From positions 1 through 64,000 of the forward strand of contig NZ_JROO01000014.1 in the NCBI RefSeq assembly GCF_000826685.1: a DNA stretch of 64,000 nucleotides, given 5' to 3'. The DNA comes from Streptomonospora alba (GTDB lineage: Bacteria > Actinomycetota > Actinomycetes > Streptosporangiales > Streptosporangiaceae). This document shows, piece after piece, positions 18,855 through 27,403 of the stretch; within the stretch, counting starts at the first letter, position 1, and every line of letters starts with the position of its first letter. A program made the translations under genes and the position numbers. The notes beneath the pieces were generated by a model that made no database searches, was not told where the DNA came from, and worked only from the letters and a program-made list of their open reading frames with translations.

Positions 18855-19876
18855 CACTGCAGCAGCCCCGCACCGCCGAGTACGGCGAACCGTACGGCAC
18901 CGCGACGCTGCGCGTGCTCATCTGGCACGTGCACGGCTCCTGGACGACCTCGTTCGTGCACGGCAGGCACCGGTTCCTGCTGCCCGTCGACGCCGACCGC
19001 GGCGCCGACGGCCGCGGCCGCGCCCGCACCTGGGACTGGCCCGACAACGCCGTCGAGGTCACCGCGGAACACCTGGCCGACGAGCCCGTCGACGTCGTCG
19101 TGCTGCAGCGCCCCCACGAGCTGGAGCTGGCCGAGCGGTGGCTGGGCGGGCGCAAGCCCGGACGCGACGTGCCCGCCGTCTACGTCGAGCACAACACCCC
19201 CCGCGGCGGCGTGCCCGAGACCCGCCACCCCCTCGCCGACCGCTCCGACATCCCCCTGGTGCACGTCACCCACTTCAACGAGCTGTTCTGGGACAGCGGC
19301 CGCGCACCCACGACCGTCGTCGAGCACGGCGTTGTCGACCCCGGTTACCGCTACACCGGCCAGATCGAACGCGCCGGCGTGGTGATCAACGAACCTCTGC
19401 GCCGCGGCCGCATCACCGGGACCGACCTGCTGCCCGATTTCTCCCGCGCCGCCGCCCTCGACCTGTTCGGCATGGGCGTGGCCGGCGCTCCCGCCTCCCT
19501 CGGCCTGTCCCCCGAGCGGCTTCGCGCCTACGAGGACCTGCCCCAGCAGCGCCTCCACACCGAACTCGCCCGCAGGCGGGTCTACCTGCACCCCCTCCGC
19601 TGGACCTCGCTGGGCCTGTCGCTGATCGAGGCGATGCTGCTGGGCATGCCCGTCCTCGCTCTGGCCACCACCGAGGCCAGCGAGGCGATCCCCCCGGATG
19701 CAGGGCTGGCCACCACCCGCGCCGGCGAACTGCACCGGGAGCTGCGCGACCTGCTCAACGACCCGGACCGCGCCGCCGAACAGGGTCGCGCCGCTCGCAG
19801 AGCAGCTCAGCACCGATATTCCGTCGACCGGTTCCTCGACGACTGGGACCGGCTACTGCAGGAGGTGACACGGTGA
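18851..19876 (+). CDS. GT4-like glycosyltransferase
   Basis: A 341-residue GT-B glycosyltransferase. The C-terminal half shows the family 4 pattern (VYLHPLRWTSLGLSLIEAMLLGMPVLALATTEASEAIP), with an E-x7-like donor-binding segment. The N-terminal half (LIWHVHGSWTTSFVHGRHRFLLPV, YVEHNTPRGGVPETRHPLAD) resembles transferases found in actinobacterial heptose clusters. Donor and acceptor are unknown. The GTG start overlaps the previous stop (GTGA) and has AAGGAG at 18841. Confidence 0.85.
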   Translation: MTLQQPRTAEYGEPYGTATLRVLIWHVHGSWTTSFVHGRHRFLLPVDADRGADGRGRARTWDWPDNAVEVTAEHLADEPVDVVVLQRPHELELAERWLGGRKPGRDVPAVYVEHNTPRGGVPETRHPLADRSDIPLVHVTHFNELFWDSGRAPTTVVEHGVVDPGYRYTGQIERAGVVINEPLRRGRITGTDLLPDFSRAAALDLFGMGVAGAPASLGLSPERLRAYEDLPQQRLHTELARRRVYLHPLRWTSLGLSLIEAMLLGMPVLALATTEASEAIPPDAGLATTRAGELHRELRDLLNDPDRAAEQGRAARRAAQHRYSVDRFLDDWDRLLQEVTR

Positions 19877-21117
19877 GGATCGCCATGGTCTCCGAGCACG
19901 CGAGCCCGTTGGCAGCCCTCGGCGAGGAGGACACCGGAGGACAGAACGTCCACGTCGCCGGGCTGGCCACGGCACTGGCCGCCCGCGGTCACGAGGTGGT
20001 CGTCCACACCCGCCGGAGCTCGTCCGAGGACCCCGAGACGGTGGAGTACGCGCCCGGCGTGCACGTCCACCACGTCGACGCCGGGCCGCCGCTGCCGCTG
20101 AGCAAGGACGAACTCCCCCCGTACATGGGGGAGTTCGCCGACCACCTCATCCGGGAGTGGACACGCTGGGCGCCCGACGTCGTCCACGCCCACTTCTGGA
20201 TGAGCGGACGCGCCGCCGTGGACGCCGCCGCCGCGACCGGCGTCCCCGTCGTGCAGACCTTCCATGCTCTGGGCACCGAGAAGCGCCGCCACCAGGGAGC
20301 CGAGGACACCAGCCCCCGCGAGCGCGAGCGGACCGAGCGCGAGATCGCCCACCGGGTCGACCGGGTCGTCGCCACCTCCAGCCAGGAGAAGCGCGAACTG
20401 CGCACCTGGAACGTCGCCCAGGGGCGCATCACCGTGGTGCCCTGTGCCGTCGACACCGAGCGGTTCCGCCCCGAAGGGCCCGCCGCCGAGCGCGGAGAGC
20501 GCCCCCGCATCATCAGCCTGGGCCGACTGGTGCCCCGCAAGGGCATCCGCACCGCCATCGGCGCGCTGGCCGGGGTGCCCGACGCCGAACTCGTCGTCGC
20601 CGGCGGCGCTCCGCCCGAGCGGATGGACGAGGACCCCCGGATAAACGCGCTGCGCGCGGCCGCTGAGGAGGCCGGCGTCGCCGACCGGGTCGTCTTCACC
20701 GGCGGCGTGCCCCGCTCGCGGGTGCCCGAGCTGCTGCGTTCGGCCGACCTCGCCGTCAGCGTGCCCTGGTACGAGCCGTTCGGCATGAGCACCGTGGAGG
20801 CGATGGCCTGCGGCGTGCCCGTGATCGCCTCCCACGTCGGCGGCCACCTCGACACCCTCATCCAAGGGGTCACCGGACGGCTGGTGCCGCCGCGCGACGC
20901 CCACACGCTGGCCTACTGGATGCGGGTGCTGCTCGCCGACCCCGTCACGCGGGAGAGCCTGGGCATCGCGGCCGGAGACCGCGTGGCGGCGCGTTACACG
21001 TGGCCGCTGGTGGCCCGCCAGACCGAGGAGTGCTACGAGAGCGTCCTGCGCGAACGCGGGCGCGCCGTGCCCGAATCGGGGGCCGCGTCCGCGGACATGG
21101 CTCCGGGAGGTGTGTGA
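19873..21117 (+). CDS. GT4-family glycosyltransferase
   Basis: A 414-residue retaining GT-B enzyme. The N-terminus RIAMVSEHASPLAALGEEDTGGQNVHVAGLATALAARGHEV is close to the sucrose-phosphate-synthase/MshA-like branch of family 4. The C-terminal domain has IISLGRLVPRKGI, the VVFTGGVPRSRVPELLRSAD motif and the donor-binding PWYEPFGMSTVEAMACGVPVIAS (E-x7-E). MshA-like sequences raise the question of mycothiol synthesis, but the surrounding heptose genes argue for a glycan role. The GTG start at 19873 overlaps the preceding stop and has GGAGGTG upstream. Confidence 0.9.
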   Translation: MRIAMVSEHASPLAALGEEDTGGQNVHVAGLATALAARGHEVVVHTRRSSSEDPETVEYAPGVHVHHVDAGPPLPLSKDELPPYMGEFADHLIREWTRWAPDVVHAHFWMSGRAAVDAAAATGVPVVQTFHALGTEKRRHQGAEDTSPRERERTEREIAHRVDRVVATSSQEKRELRTWNVAQGRITVVPCAVDTERFRPEGPAAERGERPRIISLGRLVPRKGIRTAIGALAGVPDAELVVAGGAPPERMDEDPRINALRAAAEEAGVADRVVFTGGVPRSRVPELLRSADLAVSVPWYEPFGMSTVEAMACGVPVIASHVGGHLDTLIQGVTGRLVPPRDAHTLAYWMRVLLADPVTRESLGIAAGDRVAARYTWPLVARQTEECYESVLRERGRAVPESGAASADMAPGGV

Positions 21118-21713
21118 TGCATCCGCGGCTGAAGCGACTGAGCAGCGTACTCGAGGGAGTCGACGGAGAGCGGGCCAAGGGCTGGGGCCGCATCCTCGGC
21201 GAGGAACTGCCGCGCGGACGGCGGCTGTTCGCGTGCGGCAACGGCGGCAGCGCCGCCGAGGCCCAGCACCTGACCGCCGAGCTGACCGGCAGGTTCCGCG
21301 CCGAGCGGATGCCGCTCTCGGCGATCTGCCTGCACGCCGACACCTCCAGCCTCACTGCCATCGCCAACGACTACGGCTACAGCGAGGTGTTCGCGCGCCA
21401 ACTGCGCGCCCACGCCCGCCCCGGGGACATCCTCGTGTGCTTGTCCACCAGCGGCACCAGCGAGAACGTCGTCGCCGCCGCCGCGACCGCGCGCGAGATG
21501 AAAGTTCGTACCTGGGCCCTGGCCGGCGCGTCTGCCGGCGCGCTGCACGCGGCCTGCGACGAGACCCTGCTGGTGCCCTCGCCCGACTCCGCCACCGTCC
21601 AGGAGGTCCACCTCTCGCTCATCCACCTGATCTGCGAGGAGGTCGACGCCGTTTGCGGCGCGCCCGCCATGGCGCCCGCCCAAGCCCGGCTGGCCCCGGA
21701 GGGGGCGCCGTGA
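21117..21713 (+). CDS. gmhA: Sedoheptulose 7-phosphate isomerase (GmhA-like SIS protein)
   Basis: A 198-residue SIS-domain protein of GmhA length. GmhA converts sedoheptulose 7-phosphate to D-glycero-D-manno-heptose 7-phosphate, the first step towards nucleotide-activated heptose. The family pattern is clear: LFACGNGGSAAEAQHLTAELTGRF at the phosphate site, a middle Asn-Asp-Tyr-Gly-Tyr segment, CLSTSGTSENVVAAA, and VQEVHLSLIHLICEEVD with the catalytic His near the C-terminus. ATG 21117 overlaps the previous stop by one base. It is directly coupled to the HldE-type gene. Confidence 0.9.
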   Translation: MHPRLKRLSSVLEGVDGERAKGWGRILGEELPRGRRLFACGNGGSAAEAQHLTAELTGRFRAERMPLSAICLHADTSSLTAIANDYGYSEVFARQLRAHARPGDILVCLSTSGTSENVVAAAATAREMKVRTWALAGASAGALHAACDETLLVPSPDSATVQEVHLSLIHLICEEVDAVCGAPAMAPAQARLAPEGAP

Positions 21714-23083
21714 GCCGCGCGCAGGGGCCGCTGGTCGTGGTGGGCGACGCGTTTCTGGACGTCGACGTCACCGGGGCGAGTCGCACCGCCGGGCACGGCG
21801 GCGACGCACCGGTGCTGGACGCCACCAGCGCCTGGCACCGCCCCGGCGGCGCCGCACTCGCCGCGTGGCTCGCCGCACGCGACGGCCACCCCGTCGCGTT
21901 GGTGTGCGCCCTCGCCCGCGACGACGCCGGCGACCGCGTCGCCGCACTGCTGCAGGACTCGCCGACGCTGGTGCGCCTGGAGCTGGCCGGGGCCACCCCC
22001 GTCAAATCGCGCGTCAGGGTGGGCGAGCAGACGTCGGTGCGCATCGACCACGGCGAAGGACGCCCCGACCCCGCGGGCTCCCTGGAGCGCGCGGCCGCCG
22101 CGATCGACGGGGCCGGCGCCGTGCTCGTCTCCGACTACGGCCGCGGCGTGGCCGTGCTTCCCGCGGTACGCGAGGCGCTGGACCGCGCCGCAGCCGAGGT
22201 GCCCGTGGTGTGGGATCCCCATCCCCGCGGCCCCGCACCCGTGCCCGGCGCCGCGCTGGTCACACCCAACGCGGCCGAGGCCGGTACCGTCGACCCCGAC
22301 CGGGCCGGCGAGGCCGCCGCGCGGCTGGCCGCGACCTGGCGGGCGGAGTCGGTCGCGGTGACCCTGGGCTGCCACGGCGCGGTGTGGGCGCCGCCGGAAG
22401 GCCCCGGCCGCTTCTACCCGGCACCCGTGCGCCTGCCCGATGCCGACGCCTGCGGCGCCGGCGACCGCTTCTGCGGAGCCGCGGCCGCAGCGCTGCGCAG
22501 GGGCGCCGACGTGGACGCGGCCGTGGCCGAGAGCGTCCAGGCGGCCTCCCGCTTCGTCGGCAACGGTGCGGCGGGCGCCGCGGCGGCGTCAGGCCCGATG
22601 GCCGGGGCGCTCCCGCTGGGCCTGGGGGAGAGCGCCGAGGCGCTGGCCGAGCGCGTGCGCCGCAGCGGCGGAACGGTCGTGGCCGCCGGCGGCTGCTTCG
22701 ACGTGCTGCACGCCGGACACGTCAGCCTGCTGCGCCGCGCCCGCTCGCTGGGCGACTGCCTGATCGTGTGCATCAACAGCGACGCCGCCGTACGGGCGCA
22801 GAAGGGCTCCGATCGCCCCGTCACCTCGGCCGAGGACCGCGTGCGCGTTCTGTCGGCGCTGGAGTGCGTCGACGCCGTCACCGTCTTCGACGAGCCCACA
22901 CCCGTGCGCGCCGTCGAGCGGCTGCGCCCCGACGTGTGGGTCAAGGGCGGCGACTACACCGCCTCCGAACTGCCCGAGCTGCCCGCCGTGGCCGCGGGCG
23001 GCGGCCGGGCGGTCATCCTGCCGCTGCTGCCGGGCCGCTCCACCAGCCGGATGGTGGCCGCGCGCGACCGCTTGCCCCCCTGA
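21710..23083 (+). CDS. hldE: HldE-like bifunctional heptose-7-phosphate kinase / heptose-1-phosphate nucleotidyltransferase
   Basis: A 457-residue fusion matching bacterial HldE (RfaE). Residues about 1-310 are a PfkB-type kinase (VVVGDAFLDVDVTG start, catalytic GAGD ending at D252) that would phosphorylate heptose 7-phosphate at C1. Residues about 320-457 are a nucleotidyltransferase with the HxGH motif (H334, H337; CFDVLHAGHVSLLRRAR) and the GRSTSRM end motif. Family members make ADP-heptose, though the nucleotide used here is not proven. The GTG start overlaps the gmhA stop (GTGA). The presence of gmhA, a gmhB domain and hldE in one operon gives the complete D,D-heptose activation route. 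Confidence 0.9.
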   Translation: MSRAQGPLVVVGDAFLDVDVTGASRTAGHGGDAPVLDATSAWHRPGGAALAAWLAARDGHPVALVCALARDDAGDRVAALLQDSPTLVRLELAGATPVKSRVRVGEQTSVRIDHGEGRPDPAGSLERAAAAIDGAGAVLVSDYGRGVAVLPAVREALDRAAAEVPVVWDPHPRGPAPVPGAALVTPNAAEAGTVDPDRAGEAAARLAATWRAESVAVTLGCHGAVWAPPEGPGRFYPAPVRLPDADACGAGDRFCGAAAAALRRGADVDAAVAESVQAASRFVGNGAAGAAAASGPMAGALPLGLGESAEALAERVRRSGGTVVAAGGCFDVLHAGHVSLLRRARSLGDCLIVCINSDAAVRAQKGSDRPVTSAEDRVRVLSALECVDAVTVFDEPTPVRAVERLRPDVWVKGGDYTASELPELPAVAAGGGRAVILPLLPGRSTSRMVAARDRLPP

Positions 23084-23148
23084 CGGCGGCGGGCCGCCCG
23101 CGCGTCGGCCCGGCCCGCAGACGCGAGCCCGCACGAAGGCCCGGCACG

Positions 23149-23172
23149 CCTGCGGCTTCCCGGAGCCGCAGG
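23149..23172 (+). terminator. Small hairpin between hldE and the SDR gene
   Basis: 9-bp stem (CCTGCGGCT/AGCCGCAGG) with a 6-nt loop in the 170-bp gap. It may be an attenuator or partial terminator. Confidence 0.4.
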
Positions 23173-23253
23173 ATTCGGACCCGCGCCCGGCCGGCCGCAC
23201 CGGCAGCGCCGCGTACCCCACGCACATCCGACGAACACAGCAAGGAGGACGCC

Positions 23254-23940
23254 ATGCGCCCACTGGGCAACACGCTGATCACCGGCGGCGCCTCGGGACT
23301 CGGCGCCGCCGTGGCCCAGGCCGTGGCCTCCGAAGGAGGCCGGCCGCTCATCCTCGACCGCGCACAGCCGCAGACCGACGCCGACTTCGAACGCGCCGAC
23401 CTCGCCGACCGCGTCGCCACCGAGGACGCCGTCGAGCGCCTCGCCCAGCGCGCCGGGGGCCTGCACGCGGTCGTCAACGCCGCCGGCATCGACGCCTGCG
23501 GTGCGCTGGACAAGGTCGACGCCGACGACTGGGAGCGCGTCATCCGGGTCAACCTCCTGGGCACCGCCTCGGTGGTCCGGGCCGCACTGCCCCACCTGGA
23601 GGCCTCCCACGGCACCGTCGTCGACTGCGCCTCCACCCTGGGCGTGCGCGCCGTCCCCGACGCCACCGCCTACTGCGCATCCAAGGCCGGGGTCATGGGG
23701 TTCACCCGCGCCCTGGCCGCCGAGACCGCCGGACGCATCGGCGTCACACTGCTGGTGCCCGGCGGCATGGACACCGCGTTCTTCGACGACCGGCCCGACG
23801 CCTACCGGCCCGGCCCCGACGCCCGCCTCAACCCGCCCGAGTACGTCGCGCGGGCCGTCGTCTTCGCCCTCGGCCAACCCCTGGGGTGCGAGGTGCGCGA
23901 ACTCGTCGTCTGCCCCTCCGAGGAGACGTCGTGGCCCTGA
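23254..23940 (+). CDS. Short-chain dehydrogenase/reductase
   Basis: A 228-residue classical SDR. The nucleotide-binding TGGASGLG lies near the N-terminus, NAAG around residue 75, and the catalytic Ser-Tyr-Lys set in CAS...YCASKAG. The chain is short at both ends compared with typical 250-residue SDRs but has all core motifs. In this setting it could oxidise, reduce or epimerise a sugar nucleotide or glycan precursor; the substrate is unknown. AAGGAGG lies 7 bp before ATG 23254. Confidence 0.85.
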   Translation: MRPLGNTLITGGASGLGAAVAQAVASEGGRPLILDRAQPQTDADFERADLADRVATEDAVERLAQRAGGLHAVVNAAGIDACGALDKVDADDWERVIRVNLLGTASVVRAALPHLEASHGTVVDCASTLGVRAVPDATAYCASKAGVMGFTRALAAETAGRIGVTLLVPGGMDTAFFDDRPDAYRPGPDARLNPPEYVARAVVFALGQPLGCEVRELVVCPSEETSWP

Positions 23941-23993
23941 ATGGGTCCGATCACGGCGCAGCCCGATAGGGGCGCAGCGAACAAGGGGGGATC

Positions 23994-24986
23994 ATGAGTC
24001 AGGCAGCGATCGGCCGTGCAGTCGTCACCGGCGGCGCCGGATTCGTCGGCTCGCACCTGTGCGGGCACCTGCTGGACGCCGGCGCCGAGGTGGTGTGCAT
24101 CGACAACTTCGCCACGGGCTCCGCCGAGAACGTGCGCCACCTCGCCGGCCGCACCGGTTTCAGGACGTTGGAGGCCGACGTCACGCATCCGCTGCACGTG
24201 CCCGGGCGCGTCGACACCGTCTTCCACCTGGCCTCGGCCGCGTCGCCGCGCGACTACCTGCGCCTGCCGGTGGAGACGCTGGAAGCCGGAAGCCGGGGCA
24301 CCCGCAACGTGCTGGACCTGGCCGCCGAGCACGGCGCCCGCACGGTGCTGGCCTCCACCAGCGAGGTCTACGGCGACCCGCTGCACCACCCCCAGCACGA
24401 GAGCTACTGGGGCAACGTCAACCCGGTGGGACCGCGCAGCGTCTACGACGAGGCCAAGCGCTACGCCGAGGCGCTGACCATGGCCTATCACCGCGCCCAC
24501 GGCGCCGACGTCGGCATCGCCCGGATCTTCAACAGCTACGGGCCCGGGATGCGGCCCGACGACGGCAGGGCGATCCCCACATTCATCAGGCAGGCCCTGG
24601 CGGGCGAGCCCATCACCGTCTGCGGCGACGGCATGCAGACCCGCTCGGTCTGCTACGTGGACGACACGGTCCGCGGGCTGATCGCACTGGCCGCCGCCGA
24701 TATCACCGGGCCGGTCAACATCGGCAGCCAGCACGAACTGTCCATGCACGCACTCGCCGAGCTCGTGCGCGCCGTCTGCGGCTCGGACTCGCCCGTCGTG
24801 CACGTGGGCCGGCCCCAGGACGACCCTCGGTTCCGCCGCCCCGACATCGCGCTGGCGGCGCGCGCCCTGGGCTGGTGGCCGCTGGTGCCGATGGAGGAAG
24901 GGCTGCGGCGCACTGTCGAGTGGTTCGCCCGTGCTCGCACGGAGCCCGAGGACCGCTCGGCCGAGCCGACCGCCGGACGGGCCTGA
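23994..24986 (+). CDS. NAD-dependent sugar-nucleotide epimerase/dehydratase (UXS-like)
   Basis: A 330-residue extended SDR. It has VTGGAGFVGSHLCGHLL for NAD binding, STSEVYGDP, and SVYDEAKRYAEAL with catalytic Tyr and Lys. The stretch HESYWGNVNPVGPRSVYDEAKR is close to UDP-glucuronate decarboxylases (UXS), so xylose-nucleotide formation or a related reaction is the best guess. It is not a convincing HldD (ADP-heptose 6-epimerase), which is otherwise missing from the cluster. It is the last gene of the cluster and is followed by a strong bidirectional terminator. ATG 23994 has AAGGGGGG upstream. Confidence 0.85.
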   Translation: MSQAAIGRAVVTGGAGFVGSHLCGHLLDAGAEVVCIDNFATGSAENVRHLAGRTGFRTLEADVTHPLHVPGRVDTVFHLASAASPRDYLRLPVETLEAGSRGTRNVLDLAAEHGARTVLASTSEVYGDPLHHPQHESYWGNVNPVGPRSVYDEAKRYAEALTMAYHRAHGADVGIARIFNSYGPGMRPDDGRAIPTFIRQALAGEPITVCGDGMQTRSVCYVDDTVRGLIALAAADITGPVNIGSQHELSMHALAELVRAVCGSDSPVVHVGRPQDDPRFRRPDIALAARALGWWPLVPMEEGLRRTVEWFARARTEPEDRSAEPTAGRA

Positions 24987-25052
24987 GCGAGCCGTTCCGG
25001 TCGGCCGGTGACGCGGCGGGCCGGGCCTGACCGGAAGGCGGCCGAGAAGCAT

Positions 25053-25088
25053 GGAGCCCCGGGGCGCCGTCAGGCGCCCCGGGGCTCC
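25053..25088. terminator. Bidirectional terminator between the heptose cluster and the sigma-factor gene
   Basis: Perfect 16-bp stem with a 4-nt loop (GTCA). It separates two convergent transcription units and can serve both. Confidence 0.85.
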
Positions 25089-25133
25089 ACGTGTGCGACA
25101 GCGAAACCGTCGTCACCGGGCCCTTAGGCTTCC

Positions 25134-25973
25134 TCAGACCTCGGGCACAAGCTGCTTGCGCAGTTTGGCCAGAGACGCCGAGAGGGTCCGCGATACGTGC
25201 ATCTGCGACAGGCCGACGATCTGGGCGATCTCGGCTTGGGTCTTGTTGCCCGCGAAACGCAGGAGCACGATCCTTCGATCACGCGCGGAGAGAGTGGCCA
25301 GAGCCGGGCGCAGCGACGCCCGGTCGGCGACGCTCTCCAGGTCGTGGTCCTCCTCGCCGAGCGTGTCGCCCAGCGTCTTGTCCTCTTCCTCGGTCCCGTA
25401 GGGCACGTCGAGGGAGAGCGCGCTGTAGGCCGAAGAGGCGTCGATCAGCTCGAGCGTGTCGTCGACACTCATCTCCAGCCGCTCGGCGATTTCGGCGACC
25501 GTGGGCGAGCGGCCGTGCTCCTGGGCGAACGACGAGGTCACCCTGTTGAGTTCGGGCCGCTTCTCCTGGTACTTGCGAGGCACCCTGATCGCCCATGTGC
25601 GGTCCCGGAAGTGGCGCTTGACCTCTCCGGTCATCATGGGCAGGGCATAGGAGATGAACTCCTTGCCGTAGTCGGGCTTGAAATCGCGGATCGCCTGAAC
25701 CAGGCCGACTGTCACAACCTGGCGCAGGTCTTCCTCCGGCTCGCCGCGGTTGCGGTAGCGGCGAGCGATGCGGCGCACGACCGGGGCATGCAGATCCACC
25801 AGGTTCCGATAGATCTCGTCGCGCTCGGCCGGTGCCGTCTCAGCGCTCTTGAGCTGGTCGAACAGCTCGCGAGTACGGGCGTAGTACGTTTCGTCGGTCT
25901 TGCTGTTTCCACTTGCACTGCGCGGACGCGGAACTGCGGTCTCTCGTTCGCGGAGCGTGCTCGATGCGTTCAT
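25134..25973 (-). CDS. SigB/SigF/SigG-family RNA polymerase sigma factor
   Basis: A 279-residue group 3 sigma factor. Region 2 (YRNLVDLHAPVVRRIARRYRNRGEPEEDLRQVVTVGLVQAIRDFKPDYGKEFISYALPMMTGEVKRHFRDRTW) recognises the -10 element. Region 3 (VPRKYQEKRPELNRVTSSFAQEHGRSPTVAEIAERL) follows, and region 4 ends in the helix-turn-helix KTQAEIAQIVGLSQMHVSRTLSASLAKLRKQL. The family controls stress and differentiation genes in actinobacteria and recognises GNNT-N14-16-GGGTA-type promoters. No anti-sigma or anti-anti-sigma gene is adjacent. It is a natural candidate reader of the repeated GTTT-N16-GGTAGC elements in this window. ATG 25973 has AAGGAAC upstream; the frame stays open further upstream without a better start. 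Confidence 0.9.
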   Translation of the reverse strand: MNASSTLRERETAVPRPRSASGNSKTDETYYARTRELFDQLKSAETAPAERDEIYRNLVDLHAPVVRRIARRYRNRGEPEEDLRQVVTVGLVQAIRDFKPDYGKEFISYALPMMTGEVKRHFRDRTWAIRVPRKYQEKRPELNRVTSSFAQEHGRSPTVAEIAERLEMSVDDTLELIDASSAYSALSLDVPYGTEEEDKTLGDTLGEEDHDLESVADRASLRPALATLSARDRRIVLLRFAGNKTQAEIAQIVGLSQMHVSRTLSASLAKLRKQLVPEV

Positions 25974-26479
25974 CGCTAACGTTCCTTGCTGCGATCGAAG
26001 TGGACCGCCGACCACTTGCCCCCGGATCGCTCGGCGCGTTGTGCACCGCGCCGACGATGTGGCTTCCCCCGTGGTGTGCGGTGGTGCACCGCACAGCGGG
26101 GGCCAGGACGCATGTGATGGCGTCATCAGGCCGCGCTGTCGGACCTCCTGCACAACACGTTGACCATATCGAGATATGCGCCGTTAAGCCACCCCGGGGG
26201 CGCCCGGATCCGCCCAGTTTTGCAGTGAATTAACACGTGAGATTACAAACATGCAGGGTAGACGGGGGGCGACTGTCGCTTCCTTGGTAATAGGAAATCT
26301 CTCACACGGTGTCCCGCGCCACTGCCCGTCGCCTTTTATAAGGACGGGATAAGGAGGCGCGCCGCGTCGCTCCCCGGCTCCTGGGCCGCCCGTGAACGGA
26401 GGCGCGGAGCCGCGACGGACGCCGCGGACGCGGCAGGGCGGCCGGGTTTCGGACGACGACGGCAGGGGGTGTACCGGCG
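25974..26479. promoter_or_regulatory. Divergent regulatory region between the sigma-factor and GT2 genes
   Basis: About 500 bp with below-average GC. It contains GTGA-N16-GGTAGA at 26237-26262 on the plus strand (a weak match to the SigB-type element), a CATATC-GA-GATATG inverted repeat at 26165-26178, and a repeated GTGCACCGC word near 26041 and 26084. No gene is visible. Confidence 0.4.
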
Positions 26480-27403
26480 GTGCGCGAGAAGGCGGATGCG
26501 GCCGAGCGGCCGCAGACCGGCGGCCCGGGCACGGGCGCCGGAACCGACAGGGTGGGGATCGTCGTGGCCACGCGCGACCGCCGCGACGAGCTTGCCCGGA
26601 CTTTGCGGCGGCTTGCCGCTGTACACGGGCGGGCGCCGGTCACCGTGGTCGACAACGCCTCGACCGACGGCACAGCCGAATCCGTGCGCAGGACCTTTCC
26701 CGACGTCGGCGTGGTGGAACTCACCCGCAACGAGGGCGCGGCGGCCCGCAACGCCGGCGTCGCCGCCAACCCCGCCCCCTACCTCGCCTTCTGCGACGAC
26801 GACTCCTGGTGGGCGCCGGGGTCCCTGGAGCGCGCCGCCGCGGCCTTCGACGCCCACCCGCGCCTGGGGCTCATCGCCGCGGCCACCCTGGTCGGCGAGT
26901 CCGAGTGCCCCGACCCGATCAACGAGGAGCTGGCGACCGGGCTGGGCCCGGCACCGTCCGGCCTGCCCGGTCCCCGCGTGCTGGGGTTCCTCGCCTGCGC
27001 ATCGATCGTGCGGCGCGAAGCGTTCCTGGAGGCCGGCGGGTTCAGCAGCCTGCTGTTCTTCACCCACGAGGAGGCGCTGCTGGCCCAGGATCTGGCAGCC
27101 GAGGGCTGGGAGGCCTGCTACGTGCCCCAGGTGTGCGCACACCACCATCCCTCCGCCAACCGGCCGCCCAGCGCCTGGCGGCGGCGCCTGGACCTGCGGA
27201 ACCGGGCGCTGATGTGCTGGCTGCGGCGGCCCGCCGGGCGCGCCCTGGGCGAGACCGCGCGGCTCGCCCGCGCCTGCTGGAACGTGCCCGAGGCCCGAGG
27301 CGCCCTCGCCGACCTCGCGGGCGACGTGCCCCGCGCACTGGCGCAGAGGCGCCGGCTGCCGCCCCGCGTGGAGCGCGACCTGCGACTGCTGGAGCGGCGT
27401 TGA
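26480..27403 (+). CDS. GT2-family glycosyltransferase
   Basis: A 307-residue inverting GT-A glycosyltransferase. It has VGIVVATRDRRDELARTL at the N-terminus, VTVVDNASTDGTAESV for nucleotide binding, the acid cluster YLAFCDDDSWWAPGSLERA (DxD-type metal site), and the acceptor-side HEEALLAQDLAAEGWEACYVP. No membrane segments are evident. Donor and acceptor are unknown. It starts at GTG 26480 and is followed by a related gene overlapping its stop, so the two look like an old tandem duplication. The position beside the sigma factor and heptose cluster suggests surface-glycan synthesis. Confidence 0.85.
   Translation: MREKADAAERPQTGGPGTGAGTDRVGIVVATRDRRDELARTLRRLAAVHGRAPVTVVDNASTDGTAESVRRTFPDVGVVELTRNEGAAARNAGVAANPAPYLAFCDDDSWWAPGSLERAAAAFDAHPRLGLIAAATLVGESECPDPINEELATGLGPAPSGLPGPRVLGFLACASIVRREAFLEAGGFSSLLFFTHEEALLAQDLAAEGWEACYVPQVCAHHHPSANRPPSAWRRRLDLRNRALMCWLRRPAGRALGETARLARACWNVPEARGALADLAGDVPRALAQRRRLPPRVERDLRLLERR

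Noticed and set aside
19873-21117. Assignment of the GT4 gene as mycothiol synthase MshA
   Set aside because: The N-terminal DTGGQNVHV motif is shared with MshA, but the gene is embedded in overlapping heptose-glycan genes and no other mycothiol gene is near; specificity left open.
25974-26153. N-terminal extension of the sigma factor to 26153
   Set aside because: The extra 60 residues are not protein-like for this family, and ATG 25973 has a good ribosome-binding site.
26165-26178. CATATC-GA-GATATG inverted repeat as an operator
   Set aside because: Arms of only 6 bp in a relatively AT-rich patch; too short to claim, mentioned only within the regulatory region.
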